From contig CAJJZP010000004.1 of the NCBI GenBank assembly GCA_905197665.1, positions 62,001 through 126,000 on the forward strand: a DNA stretch of 64,000 nt, in the 5' to 3' direction. Shown piece by piece: positions 52,644 through 61,013 of this stretch (the first letter of the stretch is position 1; every line of letters begins with the position of its first letter). The translations under genes and the position numbers were made by a program. A model generated the notes under the pieces. It was not told the origin of the DNA and ran no database searches. It saw only the letters and a program-made list of their open reading frames with translations. The stretch is from an uncultured Collinsella sp. (GTDB lineage: Bacteria; Actinomycetota; Coriobacteriia; Coriobacteriales; Coriobacteriaceae).

Positions 52644-52746
52644 TCGACCGTTCGAGGTGCGGCAGATTGCCTTGAAAGAGGAGGGCATAGACCTGGTGGT
52701 CATGCCCGACGATTGAAAGGCAAGGTGCCGTGGCTCGGACGGTCGA
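52644..52746. repeat. Imperfect 28-bp inverted repeat between cysS and rlmB
   Basis: 52644-52671 (TCGACCGTTCGAGGTGCGGC...) pairs with 52719-52746 (...GTGGCTCGGACGGTCGA) at 22 of 28 positions. The loop of about 47 bases carries a short open frame ending in DLVVMPDD with no start or ribosome-binding site. It may be a structured 3' end for cysS mRNA. Confidence 0.5.
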
Positions 52747-52780
52747 TTCTTGTTCGTTATCTATTTAAGGAGGCCGTTTT

Positions 52781-53695
52781 ATGGCCGACAATCGCAAGCG
52801 TGCGCCTCGTGGCGGCAAGCAGGCCGCTTCTGGCTCGCGTCCGATTCGCCGCAACGATCGCGCTGCCGCTCCCAAGGGCCAGCGCGAGCGCTCACAGGCT
52901 GCTCGCCCGCTGCGCGAGCATAGCCGCGATAACGTCCAGGTTCCCAAGGGCGAGTTTATCGAAGGTCGCCGTGCTGCCGCCGAGGCGCTGCGCACCGGTT
53001 TTCCCATCAAGTGCGCGCTCATTGCCGAGGGCGGGGAGCGCGATGCCGCCTTGTCGCGTCTGGTCGATGACCTCAACGCCGCGGGCGTCCGCATTAAGTA
53101 TGTGTCGCGCGCGCAGCTCGATGCGCTGTCGAGCCATGGCGCTCACCAGGGCATTGCGCTCGAGGTGGGAAATTTCCCCTATGCCGATGTTGCCGATATT
53201 CTCGACCGCGCGGGTGACGGGCCTGCGCTCGTCATCGCGCTCGACCATGTGACCGACGACGGTAACTTTGGCGCCATCGTGCGCTCTGCCGAGGTTGTGG
53301 GCGCAGCGGGCGTCATCATCGCCAACAAGCGTGCCGCCGGCGTGACCGTGGGCAGCTACAAGACCTCCGCCGGCGCCGTCATGCACCTGCCCATCGCGCA
53401 GGTTCCCAACATTGCCCGAGCACTCGACGACCTCAAAGCCGCTGGCTTTTGGGTGGGCGGCGCTTCCGAGCACGCCGAAGGCAGTTGCTGGGACGCCCCC
53501 TTCGAGGGCCGCGTTGCGCTCGTCATGGGTTCCGAGGGCGACGGCATCTCGCGTCTGGTGCTCGAGAAATGTGACTTTTTGACCAAGCTTCCCCAGCGCG
53601 GCATGACCGAGAGCCTCAACGTGGCACAGGCGACTACCGCGCTGTGCTTTGAGTGGCTGCGCCGCAACGCCGGCGAGCTCATGGGGGAGGAGTAG
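52781..53695 (+). CDS. rlmB: 23S rRNA (guanosine-2'-O-)-methyltransferase RlmB
   Basis: The 304-residue SpoU enzyme has a basic N-terminal extension of about 55 residues, the substrate-binding domain (FIEGRRAAAEALRTGFPIKC), and SPOUT motifs 1-3: LDHVTDDGNFGAIVRSAEVV, ALVMGSEGDGISRLVLEKCD and LTKLPQRGMTESLNVAQATT. It methylates G2251 of 23S rRNA. TTAAGGAGG precedes the ATG. The position between cysS and yacP is conserved, but mrnC, often between them, is missing. Confidence 0.93.
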   Translation: MADNRKRAPRGGKQAASGSRPIRRNDRAAAPKGQRERSQAARPLREHSRDNVQVPKGEFIEGRRAAAEALRTGFPIKCALIAEGGERDAALSRLVDDLNAAGVRIKYVSRAQLDALSSHGAHQGIALEVGNFPYADVADILDRAGDGPALVIALDHVTDDGNFGAIVRSAEVVGAAGVIIANKRAAGVTVGSYKTSAGAVMHLPIAQVPNIARALDDLKAAGFWVGGASEHAEGSCWDAPFEGRVALVMGSEGDGISRLVLEKCDFLTKLPQRGMTESLNVAQATTALCFEWLRRNAGELMGEE

Positions 53696-53698
53696 CGC

Positions 53699-54376
53699 AT
53701 GTCCAAGAAGAACCGCGCCAAGTCCAAGGCCAAGCGCTTTGGCGAAGGCTCGGCCAAGCCGATTGTTTCGGCCGCGACCTATGGCGTGGGCGGCAATGCG
53801 TTTGCGCAGGCCATCGCCGACCCGGTCTCGACGGTGCACTCCAATAAGCCCGAGCTGCTGGTGGTCGACGGCTACAACGTGATCCACTGCACGCCGCGCT
53901 ACGAAAAGCTCGTCTACGACCATTCCGATGATCCGTATTCCAGCGACGTTCACGATATGGCGCGCACCGCCCTCATCAACGACGTCGCCGCCTTTGCCCA
54001 GGGCCGCTACGAGGCCGTGATCGTGTTCGACGGCGCGGGCAATATCTCCAACGAGCGCCCCAACCTGCCGGCCCGCGGCGTGCGCATCGAGTTTTCGCCG
54101 ACGGGTGTATCGGCCGACACCGTGGTGCAGAAGCTCTGCATCGAGGCGCGCGAGGAAGGCCGCGCGTGCTCCGTGGTGTCGAGCGACGGCACGATCCAGG
54201 CCGTCGTCATGGGTAAGGGCGTTACGCGCATCTCGAGCCGCATGCTGGTGGACGAGATCAAGCAGATAGATAACGATGTTCACGAGGCAGAGGAAGCTCC
54301 GCAGATCAAGATGACCCTGGGCAGCCGCCTGAGCCCCGATGCCCTGGCCAAGCTCAAGGCCCTTCGCGGGAGGTAG
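53699..54376 (+). CDS. NYN-domain RNase, YacP/Rae1 type
   Basis: 225 residues with a Lys-rich start and a NYN (PIN-like) nuclease domain: ELLVVDGYNVIHCTPRYEKL with the first Asp, YEAVIVFDGAGNISN with the second, and ACSVVSSDGTIQAVVMGKGV with the third. YacP (Rae1) cuts mRNA inside the ribosome A site in Bacillus. GGGGGAGGAG at the end of rlmB is the ribosome-binding site; the ATG lies three bases after the rlmB stop. Confidence 0.88.
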   Translation: MSKKNRAKSKAKRFGEGSAKPIVSAATYGVGGNAFAQAIADPVSTVHSNKPELLVVDGYNVIHCTPRYEKLVYDHSDDPYSSDVHDMARTALINDVAAFAQGRYEAVIVFDGAGNISNERPNLPARGVRIEFSPTGVSADTVVQKLCIEAREEGRACSVVSSDGTIQAVVMGKGVTRISSRMLVDEIKQIDNDVHEAEEAPQIKMTLGSRLSPDALAKLKALRGR

Positions 54377-54403
54377 GGGAGCTGACGGTGCGACGCTGTC
54401 TCG

Positions 54404-55744
54404 CTAACTCCATTCAGCGATGTCGATCATTCTACGGAGGCGCCATGTAAGTGCCTCTTTTAGATATGGCAGCCTTGCCGTGAGCGCGTCGTTTCTGGAC
54501 AGAATCTCGAGTGCCTCGTCAACGAAGCCTTCGAGTTTGTCGCCGTCAAACCAGCTCATATCCTCAACAAGCAGCATTTGTTTCGCGGGGCTTGAATGAA
54601 ACTGCGCGCTGGTAAAACTGTGCTCTCCTGCCCGAAGCTCCTCAAGAGAAATGTTGCACCAGAGCGATGAGCCCGAATCGAAGATGGGGGCAGGTCTGCA
54701 GGTTAGCGTGTTGACGTTTCGTACAAGGCCAAAGTTACGCCAATGGCGGTCATAGTTGGCGATGATGTCGTCGCATACAATCATGCGGTCAAGGGCATCC
54801 TTGACGCCTGTCACCCCGAGCTCTTCGCAGTTTGCTACATATCGCTCGTAGTCGGTTAGCCGTTCATCTGCGTTTGCGTGCTGGTTTACATAGAACGCAG
54901 GGACATACTCTTCTTCATCAGTTAAGAAGACATCGCATATGCTCAGGGCAGAAGTACCCACGCCTTCGAGCGAATAGGGTACATAATCGCAAGCGTTTAG
55001 GATGCGACGGTGAAGTGCAGTCGCCACCATCTCGTTATAGGGTTCCTGGTTTAGATGCGCACCTGCCTTGTGGAGGATTCGACGGTCACCCTCGCATGTC
55101 CAGTACTTTTGAAGATTGCCGTCCGAGGTGTTGTCGGGCTTTGCGGCAGCCGCCTTGCCCTCTGGGGCGAAGGGCGCGATGCTGAGAGAGACGTCGTCAA
55201 AAGCATTATTGAAGAAATTGATATCTTCCCACGCGAGACCGGAGTCTTGGGGCCTAATCCAATACTGGTCGGATAAGGAGAGACCAAGATTTCGCTGTAC
55301 GAGTTCATCGGGAACATCGACTGCGGCTTCTGCAAGCAGGGAGGCTAGCCCAATGCGTGCGAGCGGGATACCGCGGCCGCGCCACCAGATGCGGAAGGAG
55401 TCGAGCGATATGGGGCTATTAGGGCCAAATACTCCAATAGGGGCGTGGGCGTAATCGATGTCGGCACCGATGTGGGTAAAGTCTTTTCGCGATGTGCTGT
55501 AGACCAGCTGGGCGACCTCGTGCGTGCGATTCATGAGGGTGAATGCGATCTCGCTTTTCCCGTGTCCACGACGAGGCCGTCCCCCTCTTTTGGTTGCGGA
55601 GCGGAGTCGCGTGTCTACGCTGTCTTTGTCGATAAGCCACACGCCAGAAGCCTTCCGGGCCTCAAGTGCTCCGTTTTTTATGAGCTCCTGCACCCTGCGC
55701 GGAGTGATGTCGAGCAGTTCGGCGGCTTCCTTGGTAGTAAGCAT
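54404..55744 (-). CDS. HipA-like kinase fused to an N-terminal excisionase-type HTH domain
   Basis: The 446-residue protein starts with a MerR/excisionase-like helix-turn-helix (LTTKEAAELLDITPRRVQEL, about 1-55). Residues 65-190 match the N-lobe seen in HipA relatives (LSLSDQYWIRPQDSGLAWED). The kinase core follows: NLQKYWTCEGDRRILHKAG with two Lys (about 211-227), the catalytic ANYDRHWRNFGLVRN (Asp332, Asn337) and PAPIFDSGSSLW (Asp356). It looks like a toxin kinase that carries its own repressor domain. No separate antitoxin is adjacent. Codon use is less GC-biased than the neighbours, suggesting transfer. A 72-bp palindrome lies 4 bp upstream of the ATG. Confidence 0.75.
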   Translation of the reverse strand: MLTTKEAAELLDITPRRVQELIKNGALEARKASGVWLIDKDSVDTRLRSATKRGGRPRRGHGKSEIAFTLMNRTHEVAQLVYSTSRKDFTHIGADIDYAHAPIGVFGPNSPISLDSFRIWWRGRGIPLARIGLASLLAEAAVDVPDELVQRNLGLSLSDQYWIRPQDSGLAWEDINFFNNAFDDVSLSIAPFAPEGKAAAAKPDNTSDGNLQKYWTCEGDRRILHKAGAHLNQEPYNEMVATALHRRILNACDYVPYSLEGVGTSALSICDVFLTDEEEYVPAFYVNQHANADERLTDYERYVANCEELGVTGVKDALDRMIVCDDIIANYDRHWRNFGLVRNVNTLTCRPAPIFDSGSSLWCNISLEELRAGEHSFTSAQFHSSPAKQMLLVEDMSWFDGDKLEGFVDEALEILSRNDALTARLPYLKEALTWRLRRMIDIAEWS

Positions 55745-55748
55745 CGCG

Positions 55749-55820
55749 AAACCCTTCGCCAGAACGAATAGTTTTATCTATTTCATTGTAATTAAAACTA
55801 TTCGTTTTGACGAAGGGTTT
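55749..55820. promoter_or_regulatory. 72-bp near-perfect palindromic operator of the HTH-kinase gene
   Basis: Left arm 55749-55776 (AAACCCTTCGCCAGAACGAA...) and right arm 55793-55820 (...TTGACGAAGGGTTT) are complementary at 26 of 28 positions. The AT-rich centre of 16 bases may hold the promoter. Confidence 0.85.
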
Positions 55821-55967
55821 TAAGATTGAGGGCGAACTGACAGAAATGAACGGGCCTGGTACGTGTTGTTGCTGGATTTTGCATATTTGTATAACGCTGT
55901 GCGTCCTGTTGCGCCTCGTCCGCAATTCCTTTATTCTTAATTGGCTTCGCGCGAAAGCGCCAAGTGT

Positions 55968-56042
55968 GCCAGTGTGGCGCAACGGTAGCGCAACTGATTT
56001 GTAATCAGTGGGTTGCGGGTTCGATTCCTGTCACTGGCTCCA
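55968..56042 (+). tRNA. tRNA-Thr (anticodon TGT)
   Basis: Acceptor GCCAGTG/CACTGGC, anticodon stem-loop ACTGA-TTTGTAA-TCAGT, T-arm GCGGGTTCGATTCCTGT, encoded CCA. Confidence 0.95.
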
Positions 56043-56442
56043 TGAGTTTTCGCAGGTCAGAGGCGATATAGCCTCTGATTCTGCCTTCTCATGCAACAGC
56101 TCATGCAACAAATATGCAACAATTAAATCTGAAAGTGCACTTGTGTGCTTTGCAACCGATGCTCGTTGTCAATAAACGCGTGCAATGAGGCGGGAAAAGC
56201 CAAGCTTACAGTTGCTGTCTCCATTAGAGTTTTGGGCTTTGTGTCTCCAACTGGGATAGAGTGGAAAGTGACCAAGGCGCTGAGAGCTCCGATGCCGCTT
56301 CTCGAAAGATCGCACGCCGTGCACGGCTCTCTTTCCTGTAGCCCATGGGTATTACTATAGTCTAGATTTAATTCGGCGCGAGAAGTCAAGAGCGACAAGG
56401 ATTTCCCGTCGTTTGTGAGCAAGGCGATTGAAAGGACCCATG
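56043..56442. other. Gene-free 400 bp between tRNA-Thr and the GmrSD gene
   Basis: No supported gene. Just after the tRNA are a small hairpin (CAGAGGC...GCCTCTG) and three near-direct ATGCAACA repeats at 56092-56121. Open frames on both strands (about 56123-56422) lack ribosome-binding sites. TATAGT near 56356 could be a -10 box for the downstream gene. The layout suggests an integration junction at the tRNA 3' end. Confidence 0.45.
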
Positions 56443-58293
56443 ATGATTAATAGCGTAGAGGACCCAACGGTTGCCAATATTCTGTCGACCGATATGCTAA
56501 AAATCTATGACATTCCTCGTTACCAGCGCGAATACACTTGGAATCAGCGCGACTGGGCGAATCTCTATGATGACATCACCCAAAACGACGCCGGTTACTT
56601 CCTGGGCTCGTTTATTGTCGTGAACGGGACCGTGAATTCCAAGATGGATACCATTCACTATGAAGTTATCGATGGCCAGCAACGCCTGACGACGCTCAGT
56701 CTTCTCCTTGCCGCCCTCTATACTCGCATCATGGAGCATAAGGATTCTATCGATGACGACATGATGTTGGACGATATTCGACCCTTGCGCAATCGTCTGA
56801 TCTTGAAATCTGACAAGTCAATCACGCGCGTTATTCCTCAGGTTCAGAATCATAACCTTGAGGATTACCGCTGGATTTTGAAGGAACATATCGGCTTAGA
56901 TACGGTTATACAAAAGCCGAAGTTCCTTGGTCTAAGAAAGATGTCTAAGGCATTCAACTATTTTTACGATCGGCTGGGTGAGGACGTTGAGGGCAGGGAT
57001 GGAATCGAGTGCGTTCGCTGCCTCCTTGATATCTGCAGGTTGGTGTGTTCGGCGGTCGTGGTCCAGATTACCGTCGATAGTCATGCTGACGCCTACACCT
57101 TGTTCGCGTCCCTGAACAACCGCGGTGTTCCCTTGAGCGCCGTTGACCTTATCAAGAACATGCTTCTCGGCAAGGTTGCCGGGGTGGATGACGGACAGCT
57201 CAACTATTACTTTGAACGCTGGCAGGAAGTGCTCCACAATCTCGGCGATGACTACAAGACGCAGGAACGCTTCTTCCGCCAGAACTACGACGCCTTCCGC
57301 CGGGAGGTGAACAAGCCATTTATCGGCGAATCTGGTTCCCAGCTCCCCCTCGGTTCCGTTGCCACGCGGTCCAACCTTCTGAAAATCTACGAGAAGCGGA
57401 TGGAATCTGATGACGGCGCCCTTAAGGTGTTGGACGAGCTGACCGAGAATTCCGCACTCTATTCGAGGATCATTGGACTCGATCAAGAGAGCCCGGATTC
57501 CGAGCTTTCGCATCAGCTTTTGGAGCTTTCGAGAGCGCAGGGCGTCGCATCTTACCTGTTGCTGCTGTTCCTCTTTAAGAAGCAGAGCCAATTGGAGCTA
57601 AAAGATGAAACCCTCGCGCTTCTTGTTAAGCTCCTCGTCTGCTTCTTTGTCCGGCGCAACCTCACCGATACACCTCCCACACGTGATCTTGAGAGACTCT
57701 TCATCAGTATTTGTGAGAGCCTCGAAAGCGAGGGGCTCAAGGGCATTGCAGCCGCGGAGTACATCAAGAAGCGTCTCGTCGATGTGTCTGCCAGCGACGC
57801 TTTCTTCAAAGAACGTCTTGAGGGGCCGATTTACGACGTCAATCCCGATATGACGCGCTACATCCTTACTGTTATCGCATCTCCGAGCGTTACGAAAGAG
57901 ATGAAGCCACTTTGGGAACGATACGCCTCCGGAAACTACGTCTGGACAATCGAGCACATCTTCCCTCAGGGCAAGAACATTCCAGATGAATGGGTGAAGA
58001 TGGTTGCGGACGGCGACATGTCTAAGGCGATTGAGGTGCAGGAGAAACAGGTCCACACGCTTGGTAATCTAACCATCACCGGGTATAACTCAAAGCTGAG
58101 CAACATGCCCTTTGTGACCAAGCGAGACCGCAAGGATGTCAACGGGGCGAATGTCGGATACCGCAACGGGTTGAACCTGAACAACGAGTTGGTAAACACT
58201 GATACCTGGACGAGCGAGCAGATTCAGGAGCGCACAGACAAGCTCGTTGGACTCACTTTGAAAGCTTTTGACTTTGACGAGATTGAGTTCTAG
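56443..58293 (+). CDS. GmrSD-type restriction endonuclease (DUF262 + DUF1524)
   Basis: The 616-residue protein has the ParB-like nuclease/NTPase-type DUF262 domain at the N-terminus (YDIPRYQREYTWNQRDWANL and YEVIDGQQRLTTLSLLLAAL) and a DUF1524 HNH-type domain at the C-terminus (YVWTIEHIFPQGKNIPDEW, HTLGNLTITGYNSKLSN). Fused GmrSD proteins are type IV restriction enzymes that attack phage DNA with glucosylated hydroxymethylcytosine. I prefer the ATG at 56443 over 56440 because AAAGGA is then better spaced. No modification gene is adjacent, as expected for type IV. Likely horizontally acquired. Confidence 0.88.
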   Translation: MINSVEDPTVANILSTDMLKIYDIPRYQREYTWNQRDWANLYDDITQNDAGYFLGSFIVVNGTVNSKMDTIHYEVIDGQQRLTTLSLLLAALYTRIMEHKDSIDDDMMLDDIRPLRNRLILKSDKSITRVIPQVQNHNLEDYRWILKEHIGLDTVIQKPKFLGLRKMSKAFNYFYDRLGEDVEGRDGIECVRCLLDICRLVCSAVVVQITVDSHADAYTLFASLNNRGVPLSAVDLIKNMLLGKVAGVDDGQLNYYFERWQEVLHNLGDDYKTQERFFRQNYDAFRREVNKPFIGESGSQLPLGSVATRSNLLKIYEKRMESDDGALKVLDELTENSALYSRIIGLDQESPDSELSHQLLELSRAQGVASYLLLLFLFKKQSQLELKDETLALLVKLLVCFFVRRNLTDTPPTRDLERLFISICESLESEGLKGIAAAEYIKKRLVDVSASDAFFKERLEGPIYDVNPDMTRYILTVIASPSVTKEMKPLWERYASGNYVWTIEHIFPQGKNIPDEWVKMVADGDMSKAIEVQEKQVHTLGNLTITGYNSKLSNMPFVTKRDRKDVNGANVGYRNGLNLNNELVNTDTWTSEQIQERTDKLVGLTLKAFDFDEIEF

Positions 58294-58379
58294 TGACCGC
58301 CAGCCAATATCTTGGGGACATTCAGCCCAAGCGATTCAATCTTGATCCGCAACATCTAGACCGGTATTTCTCTTCAAGC

Positions 58380-58555
58380 TGTTACAGATTGAGATGTTAA
58401 GACGGGTTGGTGGGTAATATCTCAATCTGTAACACGAAGAGGCTGAAAACCGTTCAAGCTGTTACAGAATGAGACGTAAGCTGGGGTCGCTGCGTGGTAT
58501 CTCGATCTGTAACAGATAGGGGAGGAATAACCCTCTTACTGTTACAGATCGAGAT
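58380..58555. repeat. TGTTACAGA palindrome array (two full units and one half)
   Basis: Unit 1 pairs TGTTACAGATTGAGAT (58380-58395) with its exact complement at 58419-58434. Unit 2 pairs TGTTACAGAATGAGAC (58460-58475) with ATCTCGATCTGTAACA (58499-58514). A half unit TGTTACAGATCGAGAT lies at 58540-58555. Both full units are 55 bp, 80 bp apart, and preceded by TTCAAGC. Confidence 0.88.
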
Positions 58556-58586
58556 GAAAACGGTGAAGCCCCTGGTCTGCTTGATC

Positions 58587-58729
58587 GAGCGTGGATTATC
58601 GGACATACGAGGGTGGATAATCTCCCACCTGGAGACTGAGCGTGGATAATCTGCCACTTTGGGCCCAGTGGCACGTCAAAAGCGGGAGATTATCCACGCT
58701 CGATTTCAAACGGGAGAACATCCACGCTC
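58587..58729. repeat. Five copies of the GTGGATAATCTCCC motif in both orientations
   Basis: Direct copies begin at 58587, 58609 and 58638 (GAGCGTGGATAATCTGCCAC type); inverted copies are at 58682-58701 (GCGGGAGATTATCCACGCTC) and 58710-58729. The same core forms the 70-bp palindrome at 40555-40624. Confidence 0.85.
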
Positions 58730-59036
58730 GAATTTGCCAAGGAAGCCCGATCTCGACCTATATATAGGTGCAAATGAGTCGTTATCGAAGTAATAATCTG
58801 CAGGCTCACTCCACTATGCCAAAGTGTTCCCTCGGGAAATGTTACCGCTATATGCAAATCCAGCGTCCTTCATATCCAAACTCAACAAAACCGCAGGTCA
58901 CGGGGCTATAGATACGCCCGGCACCGTGTATTTAGAGGTTTTCGTTGACAGCCCCCAAGGTTGCATCGTATTATCTTTTTCGTTCGCGGGGGCGGCGGTC
59001 CAAAAGACCAAAGGACCTGCGGATACTTGAACGATT
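58730..59036. other. Leader region of the tRNA-tuf cluster
   Basis: No gene seen. It contains the 14-bp perfect palindrome ACCTATATATAGGT (58756-58769) and a good promoter: TTGACA at 58945-58950, 18 bases, TATTAT at 58969-58974, about 60 bp before tRNA-Tyr. Confidence 0.55.
58945..58974 (+). promoter_or_regulatory. Promoter of the tRNA-Tyr/Thr/Met cluster
   Basis: Consensus -35 TTGACA, 18-base spacer, -10 TATTAT. Confidence 0.7.
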
Positions 59037-59118
59037 GGGAGTTTGCCCGAGTGGTTAATGGGGACGGGCTGTAAACCCGTTGGCTCTGCCTACATAGGTT
59101 CGAATCCTATAGCTCCCA
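59037..59118 (+). tRNA. tRNA-Tyr (anticodon GTA)
   Basis: Class-II tRNA with a long variable arm; anticodon loop in GGGCTGTAAACCC, T-arm ATAGGTTCGAATCCTAT. The CCA end is not fully encoded. Confidence 0.93.
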
Positions 59119-59128
59119 CCCGTCAAGT

Positions 59129-59204
59129 GCCTGTATAGCTCAGTCGGTAGAGCACTTCGTTGGTAACGAAGAGGTCACCAGTTCAAGTCTGGTTGCAGGC
59201 TCCA
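59129..59204 (+). tRNA. tRNA-Thr (anticodon GGT)
   Basis: Acceptor GCCTGTA/TGCAGGC, anticodon stem-loop CTTCG-TTGGTAA-CGAAG, encoded CCA. Confidence 0.95.
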
Positions 59205-59207
59205 TCC

Positions 59208-59284
59208 GGCGGTGTAGCTCAGTTGGTTAGAGCACACGGTTCATACCCGTGGCGTCACTGGTTCGAATCCAGTCACCGCTACCA
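59208..59284 (+). tRNA. tRNA-Met (anticodon CAT), probably elongator
   Basis: Acceptor GGCGGTG/CACCGCT (G1-U72 wobble), anticodon stem-loop CACGG-TTCATAC-CCGTG, encoded CCA. It lacks the three G-C pairs of initiator tRNA in the anticodon stem. Confidence 0.9.
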
Positions 59285-59292
59285 TAGGTAAC

Positions 59293-59325
59293 ACGGTGGC
59301 TTCTCAATAGTATGTTGAGAGGCCA
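59293..59325 (+). terminator. Hairpin between tRNA-Met and tuf
   Basis: GTGGCTTCTCAA...TTGAGAGGCCAC with a short loop and no T run. It may be an RNA-processing or partial termination site, so tuf may still be read from the tRNA promoter. Confidence 0.5.
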
Positions 59326-59380
59326 CTATGGTATAAAGGCAAAGTCCCGTCCGGGGACGACCTGTTTAGAGGAGGGCTTT

Positions 59381-60571
59381 ATGGCCAAAGAGAAGTTTGA
59401 GCGCACTAAGCCGCATGTTAACATCGGCACCATTGGTCACGTCGACCACGGCAAGACCACGCTGACCGCCGCCATCACCAAGGTTCTCTCCGAGACCGAG
59501 GGCTGCAAGGCTGACTTCACTGCGTTCGAGAACATCGACAAGGCTCCCGAGGAGCGCGAGCGCGGCATTACGATCTCCGTCTCCCACGTCGAGTACGAGA
59601 CTGCTGCCCGTCACTACGCTCACGTTGACTGCCCGGGCCACGCTGACTACGTCAAGAACATGATCTCCGGTGCTGCTCAGATGGACGGCGCTATCCTGGT
59701 CATCGCCGCTACCGACGGCCCCATGGCTCAGACTCGCGAGCACATCCTGCTCGCCCGTCAGGTCGGCGTTCCCTACATCGTCGTCTTCCTGAACAAGTGC
59801 GACATGGTCGACGATGACGAGCTCATCGACCTCGTCGAGATGGAGACCCGTGAGCTCCTCTCCGAGTACGATTTCCCCGGCGACGACATCCCCGTCATCC
59901 GTGGTTCCGCTCTGGGCGCTCTCGAGGGCGACGCCAAGTGGATGGACGCCATTCGCGAGCTCATGAACGCTGTCGACGAGTACATCCCGACGCCTGCTCG
60001 TAACAACGACCTTCCGTTCCTGATGGCTGTTGAGGACGTTATGACCATCTCCGGCCGTGGTACCGTTGCTACCGGCCGTGTCGAGCGCGGTGAGCTCAAG
60101 CTCAACGAGCCCGTCGAGATCGTCGGCATCAAGGATACCCAGAACACCGTCGTTACCGGTATCGAGATGTTCCGTAAGTCCATGGACTTCTGCGAGGCTG
60201 GCGACAACGTCGGTCTGCTGCTCCGCGGCATCAAGCGCGAGGACATCGAGCGCGGCCAGGTTCTCTGCAAGCCCGGTTCGGTTACCCCGCACACCAAGTT
60301 CACCGGCGAGATCTACGTTCTGACCAAGGAGGAGGGCGGCCGTCACACCCCGTTCTTCGATGGTTATCGTCCTCAGTTCTACTTCCGTACCACCGACGTT
60401 ACCGGTACGGTCAAGCTCCCCGAGGGCACCGAGATGGCTATGCCTGGTGACCACATCACCATCGAGGGCGACCTCATCCACCCGATCGCCATGGAGGAGG
60501 GCCTGCGCTTCGCTATCCGCGAGGGTGGCCACACCGTCGGTTCGGGCATCGTCTCCACGATCATTGAGTAA
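59381..60571 (+). CDS. tuf: Elongation factor Tu
   Basis: 396 residues with all G motifs: GTIGHVDHGKTTLTAAIT, the DCPGHADYVKNMISGAAQMD segment, VFLNKCDMVDDDELIDLVEM and IRGSALGALEG. It carries aminoacyl-tRNA to the ribosome. The start at 59381 follows AGAGGAGGGCTTT; the frame is open 69 bases upstream. Codon use is the most biased in the window. It follows the tRNA cluster rather than fusA and rpsG, so this may be one of the separate tuf loci. Confidence 0.98.
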   Translation: MAKEKFERTKPHVNIGTIGHVDHGKTTLTAAITKVLSETEGCKADFTAFENIDKAPEERERGITISVSHVEYETAARHYAHVDCPGHADYVKNMISGAAQMDGAILVIAATDGPMAQTREHILLARQVGVPYIVVFLNKCDMVDDDELIDLVEMETRELLSEYDFPGDDIPVIRGSALGALEGDAKWMDAIRELMNAVDEYIPTPARNNDLPFLMAVEDVMTISGRGTVATGRVERGELKLNEPVEIVGIKDTQNTVVTGIEMFRKSMDFCEAGDNVGLLLRGIKREDIERGQVLCKPGSVTPHTKFTGEIYVLTKEEGGRHTPFFDGYRPQFYFRTTDVTGTVKLPEGTEMAMPGDHITIEGDLIHPIAMEEGLRFAIREGGHTVGSGIVSTIIE

Positions 60572-60597
60572 ATTAGCTCTTTGATATAGCTGACTTA

Positions 60598-60636
60598 GAG
60601 AACCCGGCACTTATATGGGTGCCGGGTTCTTTTCTG
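60598..60636 (+). terminator. Terminator after tuf
   Basis: AGAACCCGGCAC...GTGCCGGGTTCT followed by TTTCT. Confidence 0.92.
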
Positions 60637-60704
60637 CAATGGATATTGAGCCGTTGCTGGTGTCGAGAGGATCGATAATGGTCCTGGGTGCACCGTCGAT
60701 TAGA

Positions 60705-60753
60705 TCTCGCTGGCTTCATTGATGTGTTCCAAATATGAATGGATCCAGCGAGA
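60705..60753. repeat. Inverted repeat between tuf and rpmG
   Basis: TCTCGCTGG (60705-60713) and CCAGCGAGA (60745-60753) pair perfectly across 31 bases. Role unknown. Confidence 0.45.
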
Positions 60754-60775
60754 ACCAATTGACTCGAGGTTTTCA

Positions 60776-60803
60776 TTGACAGCACTTACATAGAGCTGAT
60801 AAA
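60776..60803 (+). promoter_or_regulatory. Promoter of rpmG
   Basis: TTGACA, 16 bases, GATAAA, about 50 bp ahead of the rpmG start. Confidence 0.6.
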
Positions 60804-60850
60804 GTAACAACTCGTGCCCGTACGGGGCTGAAATGAAAGGTTCAGGATAC

Positions 60851-61000
60851 ATGCGTACTCTAGTTACTCTTGCGTGCACTGAGTGCAAGCGCCGCAACTA
60901 TACGACCACCAAGAACAAGGCGAACATGCCTGATCGTATGGAGATCAAGAAGTATTGCCCCTGGTGCCGTCACCACACGCTGCACAAAGAGACTCGCTAG
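60851..61000 (+). CDS. rpmG: 50S ribosomal protein L33
   Basis: A 49-residue protein starting MRTLVTLACTECKRRNYTTT with two CxxC pairs (CTEC and CPWC), so it is the zinc-containing form. Family members are 49-55 residues, so it is full length. GAAAGGTTCAGGATAC upstream supplies the ribosome-binding site. It begins the conserved order rpmG-tRNA-Trp-secE-nusG-rplK-rplA. Confidence 0.96.
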   Translation: MRTLVTLACTECKRRNYTTTKNKANMPDRMEIKKYCPWCRHHTLHKETR

Positions 61001-61013
61001 TCTCTAGTCACAT

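Noticed and set aside
56123..56422. A 99-residue - strand gene between tRNA-Thr and the GmrSD gene
   Set aside because: No ribosome-binding site, family motif or coding bias; more likely chance.
58380..58729. CRISPR-like repeat array
   Set aside because: Repeats alternate in orientation, belong to two different families, spacing is not uniform spacer-like and no cas gene is present.
59037..60571. A ribosomal RNA operon near the tRNA cluster and tuf
   Set aside because: No 16S, 23S or 5S signature sequences are visible anywhere in the window.
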